A stretch of DNA of 64,000 nt, from positions 124,001 to 188,000 of the forward strand of contig NZ_JAKFGM010000001.1 in the NCBI RefSeq assembly GCF_021502585.1, written 5' to 3'. The notes under the pieces are model-generated. The model searched no databases and was not told the DNA's origin. It saw nothing but the letters and a program-made list of their open reading frames with translations. Numbering within the stretch: the stretch's first letter is position 1; every line of letters begins with the position of its first letter. The position numbers and the translations under genes are program-made. This document shows positions 23,486 through 32,460 of the stretch, one piece after another. The DNA comes from Sphingomonas cremea (GTDB taxonomy: Bacteria > Pseudomonadota > Alphaproteobacteria > Sphingomonadales > Sphingomonadaceae).

Positions 23486-24306
23486 TTTAAAGTCTGGCGG
23501 AATCGGAACAGCTGTTCGCGCTGCACCTCGCCGATATTGCCCGCTTGAAGTCCTTCGACAGTGAAAGGGCCATAGCTGATCCGGATCAGGCGCGAGACCT
23601 GGAGGCCGAGGTGGGCGAGGACGTTTCGGACCTCGCGGTTCTTGCCTTCGGTCAACGCCATCTCGATCCAGCAGTTGCGCCCGGTTCGGCGTTCGAGGTT
23701 GGCGTCGATCGATCCGTAGCGAATGCCGTCAATGGTGACGCCCTCGGACAGTGCCTCGAGCTGGGCCTGGGTGACATCGCCGAACGCCCGGGCCCGATAG
23801 CGGCGGACTACACCGGTGCTGGGCAGTTCTAGCTGGCGTTTCAATTCACCGTCGTTGGTCAGCAGCAGCAGCCCCTCGGTCATATAGTCGAGCCGGCCGA
23901 CCGGCATCAGCCTCGGCAGCCCCGCCGGCAGCTTGTCATAAATCGTCGGCCGCCCCTTGGGATCTCGAGCTGCCGTGAGGCATCCCGCGGGCTTGTAGAA
24001 AAGGAAAAGCCGCGCCGCTCCGGCGGGCTTTACCGGCTGGCCATCGACCGTCACCCCCTGCAGATTTTCGAGCAGCGTTGCCGGCGTTGTCAGCTTCTCG
24101 CCATTCAGCGCGATCCGCCCTTCGGCGATCATCCGCTCAATGTCGCGGCGCGATGCGACTCCGGCTCGGGCGAGCAGCTTGGCGATGCGCTGCGGTCCTT
24201 CATCGCGCGCCGCGCCGGGCTTTGGCCCGCGCGGAGGTTGCTGTCCCCTTGCGGCGCGTCGCCCTTGGCGCGGCACCGGGGCTCGCTTCGTTCGTTGCGG
24301 GGTCAT
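23482..24306 (-). CDS. rluB: Pseudouridine synthase, RsuA/RluB family
   Basis: 274 residues. A basic, disordered N-terminus is followed by an S4 RNA-binding domain (RIAKLLARAGVASRRDIERMI) at about residues 40-90 and the catalytic domain. The active-site Asp is in PVGRLDYMTEGLLLLTNDGEL. RluB makes pseudouridine 2605 in 23S rRNA, and the family also contains RsuA and RluF. The pairing with rsmD is common in alphaproteobacteria. Choice of RluB over RsuA is from overall similarity and length, so treat the exact target as probable. Confidence 0.85.
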   Translation of the reverse strand: MTPQRTKRAPVPRQGRRAARGQQPPRGPKPGAARDEGPQRIAKLLARAGVASRRDIERMIAEGRIALNGEKLTTPATLLENLQGVTVDGQPVKPAGAARLFLFYKPAGCLTAARDPKGRPTIYDKLPAGLPRLMPVGRLDYMTEGLLLLTNDGELKRQLELPSTGVVRRYRARAFGDVTQAQLEALSEGVTIDGIRYGSIDANLERRTGRNCWIEMALTEGKNREVRNVLAHLGLQVSRLIRISYGPFTVEGLQAGNIGEVQREQLFRFRQTLK

Positions 24307-24330
24307 TCGTTTCTGTCCTACGGAGTCCAG

Positions 24331-24762
24331 ATGCTGTTCGGGAAGCGCAAGCGGATCGTCAATAGAATCCTCATTGTCGAGGATGAGCCGCTGACTGCGT
24401 TCGACAATGAAAATCTGATCGGCGACCAGGGTTATGAGGTGGTAGCGACCCTTGATCGCTTCGCCGACGCGGTCGCGACGCTCGACAGCGAACAGGTCGA
24501 TCTGATCCTGTGCGACGTTCGCTTGACCGGGGAGCGGACCGGGATCGACCTGGCGCAGGTCGCCAAGAACCGGCGCATTCCAGTATTGTTCGTGACCGGC
24601 GCCCTTCCTGAAAATGCATCGGAGTTGGTGATCGGCTGCCTGTTAAAGCCGTATAGTGATCGAACGCTGAAAGCGACGCTCGCGGCTGTCGACAAATATC
24701 TGGCCGGCGAAAAGGTCAGGCCACCCAGGGGCCTCACTCTCTACCCGTCGGCAAAGGTCTAA
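24331..24762 (+). CDS. Single-domain response regulator
   Basis: 143 residues, essentially one receiver domain. The acidic pair is at EDEP (residues 17-19), the phospho-acceptor Asp62 is in LILCDVRLTG, the Thr is in LFVTGALP, and the Lys is in CLLKPYS. No output domain follows, so it probably acts by protein-protein contact, like CheY- or CpdR-type regulators. GGAG lies 5 nt before the ATG. No kinase gene is adjacent. Its stop is interlocked with the stop of the convergent Rieske oxygenase gene. Confidence 0.85.
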   Translation: MLFGKRKRIVNRILIVEDEPLTAFDNENLIGDQGYEVVATLDRFADAVATLDSEQVDLILCDVRLTGERTGIDLAQVAKNRRIPVLFVTGALPENASELVIGCLLKPYSDRTLKATLAAVDKYLAGEKVRPPRGLTLYPSAKV

Positions 24763-25898
24763 AGCGCTTCCTCGATCTTGCGGTGGAAATCGGCAATGCC
24801 GTTTTCCAGCTTGCCGAGGATGACCTCCTCGATCTGCCCCGAAGCCAACCCCTTGTGGCACAGAGCTGCCGCGTAGAAATCCTCAGCGCTGAAGGTGCCG
24901 CCGTCGAGAAGATCCCAGCTTTTCTGCCAGTGTGCCTCCGCCTCATTGGTCGCCGGGGCTTCGGGGATCAGCATGAAGTCTTCGATCAACGTCTGATCGA
25001 CGCCTTGGGGCATTCCCACGAGCAGGTTGACGTAATCGGGACTGACGATGATCACCGATGCTGGAAACAGCTGGTAGGTGAAGGTTACTGCCTTCCTCAG
25101 CTGGCTCCAATCGTCGCGGTCGATTTCGGACAGATAGGCTTCGCGACCCACCGCTGCGCGCTGGTGGATACCGATGGTGTCGGCCGTTGTAATGCCGTCA
25201 GCAAAGAAGGTGGCGATGGTGGCCGCGTGAAGCCGCTGGACATGATAGCTTTCAAGGAATGCGTCGACGAACAACTTCCAGTTGGCAGCGACGTCGTGGG
25301 TACGACGACGGTAGAGATGCAGGTCGCCGAGCCCGAACGCGTCGAGGTCGGGCCCCAGCGCCACCGCGTCGCTGAAGTCGGCCGCATCATCCTTCGCCCA
25401 CCAGATCAGCCCGCCCGCCTCGACTGACGGGAATTCCTTCAGGCCATGCGCATCTTTGTCGAAATCGGGGAAGCAGTCGGCCCGCGGCATGCCGGTCAAC
25501 TGCCCGTCCGGCTTATAGGCCCAGGCGTGATAGGGACAGACGATCCGCTTGGCTGGTGCAACGTCATGGCTATCGATCAGACGTGTACCGCGATGGCGGC
25601 AGACATTGGCGAACACATGCGCCTTGCCGTCCTGATCGCGCGATAGGATCAGCGGCGTTCCATAACCGTCGTGAGCTACCGCCTCGCCATTACGGGGCAG
25701 AAGTGCGGAAGGAGCCAGCAAATGCGGCAGCCTGTCGAAGATTGACCGCTGCTCCGCCTCGAAACGAACGGGATCGATATAGACGCTGGCCGGGAGCTTC
25801 TGAATGCCATCGCCAAGTGCGGCCTCTCCCCTTGCAAGGGCTTCGGCCAATGCGCGTTGGCCGGGCGTCGGCCGGCGCGGCGTGCGGGGCATGTCCAT
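24759..25898 (-). CDS. Rieske non-heme iron oxygenase, large subunit type
   Basis: About 379 residues. The Rieske [2Fe-2S] motif is complete: CRHRGTRL, then CPYHAWAY, giving C-x-H and C-x2-H. The mononuclear iron site is NWKLFVDAFLESYHVQRLH (two His). The C-terminus is the helix-grip hydroxylase domain. Such enzymes oxidise aromatic rings, quaternary amines or sterols using electrons from a separate reductase, which is not encoded nearby. No good ribosome-binding site was found; ATGs at 25898 and 25892 fit best, while 25952 would add 18 residues. Confidence 0.88.
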   Translation of the reverse strand: MDMPRTPRRPTPGQRALAEALARGEAALGDGIQKLPASVYIDPVRFEAEQRSIFDRLPHLLAPSALLPRNGEAVAHDGYGTPLILSRDQDGKAHVFANVCRHRGTRLIDSHDVAPAKRIVCPYHAWAYKPDGQLTGMPRADCFPDFDKDAHGLKEFPSVEAGGLIWWAKDDAADFSDAVALGPDLDAFGLGDLHLYRRRTHDVAANWKLFVDAFLESYHVQRLHAATIATFFADGITTADTIGIHQRAAVGREAYLSEIDRDDWSQLRKAVTFTYQLFPASVIIVSPDYVNLLVGMPQGVDQTLIEDFMLIPEAPATNEAEAHWQKSWDLLDGGTFSAEDFYAAALCHKGLASGQIEEVILGKLENGIADFHRKIEEAL

Positions 25899-26040
25899 GG
25901 TTAATTGAGGCTGCGCCAGTTGGGGGTAAGTTGCAAGGCCGAACCGACCCATTTTTCAGTACGAGCCGACCCGCATTTGCGCTTTCCCTCGGCAAAGACG
26001 CTGCTAGGCTCCGCTCCAAAATCGAGCCGGGGAGAAGATA

Positions 26041-27405
26041 GTGAGCGATGCAGCGGCGATCCCGAGTGACGGCCAGTCGAAAAAATGGTGGGACGGGTTT
26101 CGGCCTTATTTGGAAAAGGCACCGCTGGCCGCGCTGTTCCTCGGAATTTCGTCCGGCTTTCCCTATGCGATGATCGGCGCGACGCTAACCACGCGGCTCA
26201 AGCAGGATGGCATCGACAAGTCGACGATCACCGCCTTTTCGCTGGTGTTTCTTGCCTATAATTTCAAATTCCTTTGGGCCTGGATCATCGATGGGGTGAA
26301 ACTTCCGGTGATCGGCCGTTTGGGCCAGCGCGTATCGTGGATGCTGGTCACCGGCGTTGCAGTGATGGCCGCGGTCGCCAACCTTGCCATCGTTGACCCG
26401 GCAGGTGACGGTATCGCTGCAGTCGTCACTGCGGCGATCCTGCTTGGCGTCGCCGGGGCAAGTTTCGATATTGTAATCGACGCCTATCGGATTGAAGCAC
26501 TCGAGCCGCGCCAGCTTGGCGTTGGATCGGGGATGAGCCAATATGGCTGGCGCATCGGTTCGGCGGGGGCAGGCGCGCTGGCGCTGGTGATTGCGGCTCG
26601 GCAGGGCTGGGAAGCCGCATATCTGGCCTGTGCACTGTTGGCGCTGCCGGCCATGTTGACAGCCTTGCTTTATGGGGAGCCCCAGCGGCACCGCGAAGCG
26701 GCGCACAAGCCAGGTTTCGCAGGCGCAGCCACGACGATCTGGAAGCCTTTCGTGGAATTCTTCGCACGTAAGGGTGCATGGCTGGTGCTGCTGTTTATCC
26801 TGCTCCACAAGATTGGCGACACGCTGGCAAACCTTACCTTCCGCCTGCTGTTCGACGACCTAAAATTCACCAATGACGAGATCGCCTTGTGGGACGTCGG
26901 CGTCGGCTTTTGGGCCTATCTCATTGGCATCTTCATTGGCGGCGTCCTCTATTCGCGGCTTGGGATGAAGCGGTCCGTGATGATCAGCCTGATCCTGATG
27001 GCCGTCAGCAACTTCAGTTTCGCGTTGCTAGCAATGTCAGGCCATTCCAATCTTGGCATGTCCGCCGCGATCGGGTTCGAGAACACCGCCAGCGGTATTG
27101 GCGGAGTGTGCGTCGTCGCCTATTTTTCGGCACTGTGCGACTTGCGCTTCACTGCCGCCCAATATGCATTGATTTCCGCCGCCGCGAGCATCGTCGGGCG
27201 TTTCCTGACGGGCACCACGGCGGGCGCGCTGATCGATGCCTTCGGCTATGTCAATTTCTACCTGTTGACGACTGTTGCGGCGCTGCCCGGCATCCTGCTC
27301 TTCTGGATCATGATGCGCAGCGGCTTGGTCGACAGCTCGATCGGCACGGCAGGAACTGTCGACGATGGCGATCCCGTCGAACTTAGTCCGGCAACGGTCC
27401 GTTGA
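26041..27405 (+). CDS. ampG: AmpG-like muropeptide permease (MFS)
   Basis: 454 residues with about 12 to 14 hydrophobic segments. The GTG start lies just after GGGGAGAAG. AmpG-type landmarks are LFLGISSGFPYAMIGATL near the first helix, FLAYNFKFLWAWIIDG after it, and SFDIVIDAYRIEAL in the fourth or fifth helix. AmpG carries GlcNAc-anhydroMurNAc peptides from periplasm to cytoplasm for cell-wall recycling and AmpC induction. Some PAT-family relatives transport acetyl-CoA or other solutes, so the substrate is probable rather than certain. It overlaps folC by 23 nt in convergent orientation. Confidence 0.82.
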   Translation: MSDAAAIPSDGQSKKWWDGFRPYLEKAPLAALFLGISSGFPYAMIGATLTTRLKQDGIDKSTITAFSLVFLAYNFKFLWAWIIDGVKLPVIGRLGQRVSWMLVTGVAVMAAVANLAIVDPAGDGIAAVVTAAILLGVAGASFDIVIDAYRIEALEPRQLGVGSGMSQYGWRIGSAGAGALALVIAARQGWEAAYLACALLALPAMLTALLYGEPQRHREAAHKPGFAGAATTIWKPFVEFFARKGAWLVLLFILLHKIGDTLANLTFRLLFDDLKFTNDEIALWDVGVGFWAYLIGIFIGGVLYSRLGMKRSVMISLILMAVSNFSFALLAMSGHSNLGMSAAIGFENTASGIGGVCVVAYFSALCDLRFTAAQYALISAAASIVGRFLTGTTAGALIDAFGYVNFYLLTTVAALPGILLFWIMMRSGLVDSSIGTAGTVDDGDPVELSPATVR

Positions 27406-28693
27406 GCATGAGTAGTTCGCCGGCGAGGTAAAGCGAGCCGAACACCAGTACGCGGGCCGGCTTCGGAAGCGCGGTCATGGCATCGGCCAGGCTGGATTTC
27501 GGCTTGGCGGGAAGGCCCATGCTTTCGGCCAGCAACGCCAATTCCTTTGGCGAGCGGCAGTCGTGCCCTTCGATCGGCAAGGACAATATCTGGGCGGCAG
27601 TCCCCTTGAACGGCCGCAGCACCCCGGCAGCGTCCTTGGTGGTCAGGCTTGCGAATAGGAGCACCAGCGGCAGCCCGTCCGTCCAATGCTTGCGGGCATA
27701 ATCGGCGACCAGGCGCGCCGCGCTTGGATTGTGGCCCCCGTCGACCCAAAGCTCGCTGCCGCGCGGCAGCATGTCGAATAGCGGGCCACGATGCAGTTGC
27801 TGCAGTCGTGCCGGCCAATTCGTCCAGCCCATTGCCGCGCTTAGGGCCGATGGCGGGATGTCCAACACCGATTGATGCCGAAGCATCGCTACCGCCGATG
27901 CCGCGTTCAATGCTTGGTGCTTTCCAGGCAGTCGGGGAAGGGGCAGGGCGAATTCACCCCTGCGGTCGCGGTAATGCAGCTTTCCCTGGCGGACGATCGC
28001 GTCCCAATGCAATCCGCGCGGCTCCCAAATGGCGCCGACATCCTGCGCAATTTCGCTGATCCGGCCAGCAAGCTCCGGCGGGTAGAGTTGCGTGACGAGC
28101 GGCACGCCGCGCTTGGCGATGCCGGCCTTTTCGCCTGCGACGTCGACCATCCTGTTACCGAGGAAATGCTGATGGTCGAGGCCAAGGCTGGCGATGCCGG
28201 TGACCAGCGGCCGCTCGACAACGTTGGTCGCATCGAGCCGACCTCCAAGCCCGACTTCAAGAATGCAGGCATCGGCAGGCGTTTCGGCGAAGGCGAGGAA
28301 TGCAACTGCGGTGTTGACCTCGAATAAGCTGGCGCCAATCTCGTCATTCGCGTCGAGTACACGGCCCATCAACTCAGCCAGCCGCGCATCTTCGATCAAC
28401 TTGCCCGCGATGCGAATGCGTTCGTTATAGCGGACGAGGTGCGGGCTCGTGAAAGCGTGAACCCTATGACCCGCGGCCTCAAGCCCCGCACGAAGGAAGG
28501 CGCAGGTGGAACCCTTGCCGTTTGTCCCGGCAACATGGAACACAGGCGGCATCCGGTCCTGCGGCCGTCCGAGCGCTTCAAGCAGCGCCGAGATACGATC
28601 CAAGCCGAGTTGGTCGCGGTCCTGATACTGAGTCGCCTGCCGCTGAATCAGCGCAGCGACCCGTGGATCCGCGGAGCGGATCACCTCTTTCAT
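27383..28693 (-). CDS. folC: Bifunctional folylpolyglutamate / dihydrofolate synthase
   Basis: 436 residues. The P-loop is VFHVAGTNGKGSTCAFL, followed by FTSPHLVRYNERIRI and the Mur-ligase-like ILEVGLGGRLDATNVV. A C-terminal domain contains WVDGGHNPSAARL. FolC adds glutamate to dihydropteroate and to reduced folates with ATP in the cytoplasm. The ATG overlaps the accD stop by 1 nt (TGATG), the standard accD-folC operon arrangement in alphaproteobacteria. Confidence 0.95.
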   Translation of the reverse strand: MKEVIRSADPRVAALIQRQATQYQDRDQLGLDRISALLEALGRPQDRMPPVFHVAGTNGKGSTCAFLRAGLEAAGHRVHAFTSPHLVRYNERIRIAGKLIEDARLAELMGRVLDANDEIGASLFEVNTAVAFLAFAETPADACILEVGLGGRLDATNVVERPLVTGIASLGLDHQHFLGNRMVDVAGEKAGIAKRGVPLVTQLYPPELAGRISEIAQDVGAIWEPRGLHWDAIVRQGKLHYRDRRGEFALPLPRLPGKHQALNAASAVAMLRHQSVLDIPPSALSAAMGWTNWPARLQQLHRGPLFDMLPRGSELWVDGGHNPSAARLVADYARKHWTDGLPLVLLFASLTTKDAAGVLRPFKGTAAQILSLPIEGHDCRSPKELALLAESMGLPAKPKSSLADAMTALPKPARVLVFGSLYLAGELLMLNGPLPD

Positions 28694-29559
28694 CAGGCTG
28701 CCTTTTTCGCCTTGTTTTTTTCCGGCGCGAGATAGGCGATCAATCGGCCGATCCGGTCCTTGAGTGCGTTGCGATGAACGACCATGTCGATCATCCCGTG
28801 CTCAAGCAGATATTCGGCCCGCTGGAAGCCTTCGGGCAATTTCTCGCGGATGGTCTGTTCGATGACCCGTTGGCCGGCGAAACCGATCAGCGCGCCGGGC
28901 TCGGCAATCTGCACGTCGCCCAGCATCGCATAGCTGGCGGTAACTCCGCCAGTTGTCGGGTCGGTAAGGACGACGATGTAAGGAAGGCCCGCCTCGCGCA
29001 GCTTGGCCAGCGCGACGGTTGTACGCGGCATCTGCATTAACGAAAGAATGCCCTCCTGCATTCGCGCCCCGCCCGCGGCAGTGAACAGGATATATGGGCT
29101 CTGCTTGGCAATCGCCTTTTCGACGCCCGCGACGAAGGCGGCACCTACCGCAACACCCATGGATCCGCCCATGAAGGAGAAATCCTGGACCCCGACGACA
29201 GCGCTATGACCCTCGATCTTGCCTAAGGCATTGATCAGCGCGTCGCGCTCACCCGTGGAAGTTCGAGCTGCCTTGATGCGATCGGTGTAGCGCTTCGTAT
29301 CGCGAAACTTGAGCGGGTCCTCGCGCACTTCGGGGCTTGGCAGGACCTCATATTTCTTTCGGTCGAACAGGGCGTCGAACCGCACGGCGGGACCTACCCG
29401 ATCGTGATGGTCGCAGCGGGGGCAGACGTAGCCATTGTCTTCCCACTCTTTGGTGAAGACCATAGATTCGCACTTTTTGCACTTGTGCCAAAGCGTATCG
29501 ACGCTCTGCCGCTTGGTCAGCGATTGAATGCCCTTGCGGACGCTACTCAGCCAACTCAT
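28693..29559 (-). CDS. accD: Acetyl-CoA carboxylase carboxyltransferase beta subunit
   Basis: 288 residues. The N-terminal zinc ribbon has [12 protein letters not shown] and [12 protein letters not shown] (Cys-x2-Cys twice). The carboxyltransferase domain shows [12 protein letters not shown]-like strands (here [14 protein letters not shown]), [11 protein letters not shown] and SGGARMQEG-type loops ([10 protein letters not shown]). With AccA it transfers carboxyl from biotin-AccB to acetyl-CoA, the first step of fatty-acid synthesis. AAGAGGT precedes the start. The upstream neighbour is pyrF, only 55 nt away, and no trp genes lie between. Confidence 0.95.
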   Translation of the reverse strand: MSWLSSVRKGIQSLTKRQSVDTLWHKCKKCESMVFTKEWEDNGYVCPRCDHHDRVGPAVRFDALFDRKKYEVLPSPEVREDPLKFRDTKRYTDRIKAARTSTGERDALINALGKIEGHSAVVGVQDFSFMGGSMGVAVGAAFVAGVEKAIAKQSPYILFTAAGGARMQEGILSLMQMPRTTVALAKLREAGLPYIVVLTDPTTGGVTASYAMLGDVQIAEPGALIGFAGQRVIEQTIREKLPEGFQRAEYLLEHGMIDMVVHRNALKDRIGRLIAYLAPEKNKAKKAA

Positions 29560-29614
29560 CGAAACCTCTTAAACATGTCGCGCGCGAGGTAGGCGCGACC
29601 GACTATGATGTCCA

Positions 29615-30289
29615 CTAAAGCGTGGCCGCAATCGCCCTTAGCGCTTCGTCGGGATGATCGGCGCCCGTTACCGGCCGGCCGACCACCAGGATCGACGCTC
29701 CGGCGTCAATTGCCGCGCGCGGGGTCATGATGCGCTTCTGATCGCCGATCGCGGAATCTGCCGGGCGAATTCCCGGAACGACGAAGAATCCATCCTTCCA
29801 CTTCCTGCGAGCGGCGGCGACCTCCTGGCCGGAACAAACTATGCCATCGAGCCCAGCTTCGCGCGCCAGTGCGGCCAGCCGCTCGACTTGGGCATGGCCA
29901 TTGGATGCAACCCCGATCGACTCGAGGTCGTCGTTGTCGAGACTGGTCAAAACCGTGACTGCAACGACCTTCGTTGCAGCAGGTGCGGCAGCCTTGGCAT
30001 CCTCAAGCATTGCCCGGCCCCCCGCGGCGTGGACCGTCAGTACCGCGGGAGTGATGGGCGACAGCGCCTGTACCGCCTTTGCGACGGTGTTCGGGATGTC
30101 GTGGAGCTTGAGGTCAAGGAAGATCGGCAAGCCCAGTTCGGCCAACTCGAGTACTCCGGCCCGGCCGTTATGGCAGAAGAATTCCAGTCCCAGCTTCAGC
30201 CCGCCCGCATGGCGCTTGACCGCCGTCGCGATTGATCGGGCCCGATCCATGTCAGGGGTATCGATGGCAATGAAGATCGGGCTGCTCAT
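29615..30289 (-). CDS. pyrF: Orotidine 5'-phosphate decarboxylase
   Basis: 224 residues. PIFIAIDTPDMDRA is the first strand, GLKLGLEFFCHNG carries the conserved Lys, and IFLDLKLHDIPNTVAKA holds the D-x-K-x-x-D catalytic array. The phosphate-binding end is VVGRPVTGADHPDEAL. PyrF converts OMP to UMP, the last step of pyrimidine synthesis, in the cytoplasm. The ATG overlaps the LapA-domain gene stop by 4 nt. A longer in-frame extension runs antisense-like through that gene and was rejected. Confidence 0.95.
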   Translation of the reverse strand: MSSPIFIAIDTPDMDRARSIATAVKRHAGGLKLGLEFFCHNGRAGVLELAELGLPIFLDLKLHDIPNTVAKAVQALSPITPAVLTVHAAGGRAMLEDAKAAAPAATKVVAVTVLTSLDNDDLESIGVASNGHAQVERLAALAREAGLDGIVCSGQEVAAARRKWKDGFFVVPGIRPADSAIGDQKRIMTPRAAIDAGASILVVGRPVTGADHPDEALRAIAATL

Positions 30290-30573
30290 GCCGCGACTTC
30301 TTCGTCCGCATCGACACGCGGGGCAGGAATCGACGTCACTAGTGGACGTTCGGCCAGCGCCAGCTTGCGCTTCAATGCCCAGATTCGTCCGCGCAAGATC
30401 AGGAAGGGGGGCAAGAAACCAACAAAGAAGGCCAGCAGGATGAGGACGGGAAGCTTCATATCGGCCTGGATATTGCCCCACAGGTTGATCGTTACATCGG
30501 CCCAGTTGCGGTTGGCGAAGATCGCCAGTGAAACCGCGACCACGACCCAAAACAGCGTCTTCAAAAAATTCAT
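30286..30573 (-). CDS. LapA/DUF1049 domain membrane protein
   Basis: 95 residues with two membrane helices. The first is FLKTLFWVVVAVSLAIFANRNW, then a short periplasmic turn VTINLWGNIQADM, then PVLILLAFFVGFLPPFLILR, followed by a cytoplasmic helix WALKRKLALAERPL. This is the LapA (LPS assembly protein A, formerly YciS) layout. In E. coli LapA and LapB control LpxC turnover; LapB is not seen here. GGGGAG is 6 nt before the ATG. It is the first gene of a unit with pyrF. Confidence 0.82.
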   Translation of the reverse strand: MNFLKTLFWVVVAVSLAIFANRNWADVTINLWGNIQADMKLPVLILLAFFVGFLPPFLILRGRIWALKRKLALAERPLVTSIPAPRVDADEEVAA

Positions 30574-30733
30574 CCGTATCTCCCCGCTCGGGCCTTTAGG
30601 CGACTGTGGCGAAACTGACCAGCCATCTGCCGTTCGCCGCTCGAAAGAGTCGGTTCGGCGCACGGAGATTCCTCTGCTAGTTGAGCGTTGGGGCCGGCAG
30701 GGCCACAGCAGTCATGGGGAGGTCGCGTTTTCA

Positions 30734-32038
30734 TTGGAACGACAATTTAAGCTGGGACTTGGCGCAGTTGCGCTGGCGGCCGGGGCGTTGGCGCTTGCCC
30801 ATCCGTTCGGGGATTCGAGGCAGGCCTCGGCGAAGGATGCCAGGGCCGAGGCGATTGCTCGGACCAGCGCCCGGCTGGCGGTGGTCGAACCTGCAAGCCG
30901 CAGTCGCATCGACTATGCTCGGCTGGACGAGCGCCTGAAGCAGATGGTCGAGAAGCCGACGATGGTCGGCCTGGCGGTTGGGATTGTCGAGAATGGCCGC
31001 ATCACCTTCCTTAGCGGCTATGGCGAGACGCTTGCAGGTTCTGGCGAGAAGGTGACGCCGGAAACGGTGTTCCGCTGGGCGTCGGTGTCGAAAGGTGTGG
31101 CCGCAACAATGGTCGCCAAGCTGGCCGAGGAAGGCAAACTAAGTCTCAATGAGCCGGTCGCCGAAGCCGCACCTTCGCTACGATTGCCGGGCCGCAATGA
31201 ATTTAAAGCGACAGTAGGCGACGTGCTCAGCCACCGTCTCGGACTATATCGCAACGCATTCGACAATAAGTTGGAGGAGGGTCAGGACGTCACTTTCCTC
31301 CGCGGCACACTCGCGTCGCTTAACAGCATTTGCCCACCTGGCAGCTGCTGGAGTTACCAGAACGTCGCCTACGATGCGGCCAGCGAGATGGTAGCGCGGG
31401 TGAGCGGGGCGCGTTACCAGGAAACGGTAGAGCGCGACTTGTTCGCGCCTCTTGGGATGACCTCGGCCAGCCTGACCAAGGATGGAATGACACAGTCGAA
31501 GAGCTGGGCCCGCCCGCATAGCGTCGGCCGGCGCCCGCTCGAATTGAAAGATATTTATTACCGGGTTCCGGCGGCCGGCGGGGTCAATAGCAACATCAAG
31601 GATATGTCGCTTTGGATGCTCGCGCAGATGGGGGAAATGCCGCAGGTGCTCAGCCCGCAGCTGCTTGAGACAATCCATCAGCCGCGGGTCAAGACGCCGG
31701 GCGAGCGTGGGCGGATGCGCAAATTCCTCGAGCGCCTGGGCGATGCCCAATATGGCTATGGCTGGCGAAGCTACGAATACGCTGGCCACCACATCATCGG
31801 GCATCGCGGCGGCGTCGACGGATATCGGTCGCTGATCCTATTCGATCCCAAGCTGAAGAGCGGCGTGGTGGCGCTGTGGAACAGCAATACGTCGCAGCCT
31901 GGCGGGCTGGAGTTCGAAGTCATGGATATGCTCTATGGTCTCGAATTTCGTGACTGGATGGAGCTTAACAAGGCCGGGCCCCGGGCGCCTGCGCCCAGCG
32001 ATTTGGCAGCGCGCCACAATGGCAAGCGCGCGGCCTAA
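30734..32038 (+). CDS. Serine hydrolase, class C beta-lactamase family
   Basis: About 434 residues. A TTG start follows GGGGAGG by 11 nt, and the first 25 residues form a signal sequence or anchor (FKLGLGAVALAAGALALA). The SxxK motif is RWASVSKGVAATM, the second motif is YQNVAYD (Y-x-N), and the third is HRGGVDG in place of KTG. Such proteins include AmpC, D-alanyl-D-alanine endopeptidases/carboxypeptidases and esterases; the HRG triad end is closer to the EstB/Pab87-like members than to true AmpC. It acts in the periplasm. Substrate not known. Confidence 0.82.
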   Translation: MERQFKLGLGAVALAAGALALAHPFGDSRQASAKDARAEAIARTSARLAVVEPASRSRIDYARLDERLKQMVEKPTMVGLAVGIVENGRITFLSGYGETLAGSGEKVTPETVFRWASVSKGVAATMVAKLAEEGKLSLNEPVAEAAPSLRLPGRNEFKATVGDVLSHRLGLYRNAFDNKLEEGQDVTFLRGTLASLNSICPPGSCWSYQNVAYDAASEMVARVSGARYQETVERDLFAPLGMTSASLTKDGMTQSKSWARPHSVGRRPLELKDIYYRVPAAGGVNSNIKDMSLWMLAQMGEMPQVLSPQLLETIHQPRVKTPGERGRMRKFLERLGDAQYGYGWRSYEYAGHHIIGHRGGVDGYRSLILFDPKLKSGVVALWNSNTSQPGGLEFEVMDMLYGLEFRDWMELNKAGPRAPAPSDLAARHNGKRAA

Positions 32039-32163
32039 TCCGCTACGCGCGTGACGCATTTTGTGCTAGTGGATCGATTGGATGCGATTGTAAGATTTCG
32101 GGGCGGGTCGCGCGTCCAGTTGGCCGAGCGGGCCGCCACCTGCCGAGCGTAGGGATAGTTGCA

Positions 32164-32340
32164 ATGAGCGCGGAGAACGATCGCGCCTTCCATCTGGAGC
32201 GCGCGGAGCATTGCCGGAAGATGGCTGAGGAGGCGGGCGACCTTGCCGTGCGCCACCTCCACGAGCAGCTCGCCCAGTTCCACGAGGCAGAAGCGCGCAG
32301 AAGCGCTGCGGAAATGGCGACCGACCAAGACCTGATCTAG
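32164..32340 (+). CDS. Small helical protein, conserved-type hypothetical
   Basis: 58 residues (MSAENDRAFHLERAEHC...TDQDLI). FHLERAEHCRKMAEEA and AVRHLHEQLAQFHEAEARR make two amphipathic helices. It repeats the pattern seen at 2653-2826 and 11809-12000 (H/R-A-x-x-C/R-R-x-x-A, turn, L-A-x-x-F/Y). AGGGA lies about 8 nt upstream of the ATG. It has no membrane segment. Function unknown. Confidence 0.65.
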   Translation: MSAENDRAFHLERAEHCRKMAEEAGDLAVRHLHEQLAQFHEAEARRSAAEMATDQDLI

Positions 32341-32460
32341 CCAAGCGCCTCCAAGTACATCGTTGATATTGCATGCGGAGATCCGTCGCGAAAACGTTCG
32401 GCGAAGGAACTGGCGCCACGCGGCCTCGTTGAGCAGCCACGCTCGTAACAGGAGGCTTAA

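Noticed and set aside
30365-30733. N-terminal extension of the serine hydrolase
   Set aside because: It lies antisense to the LapA-domain gene, and a signal sequence begins at the TTG at 30734.
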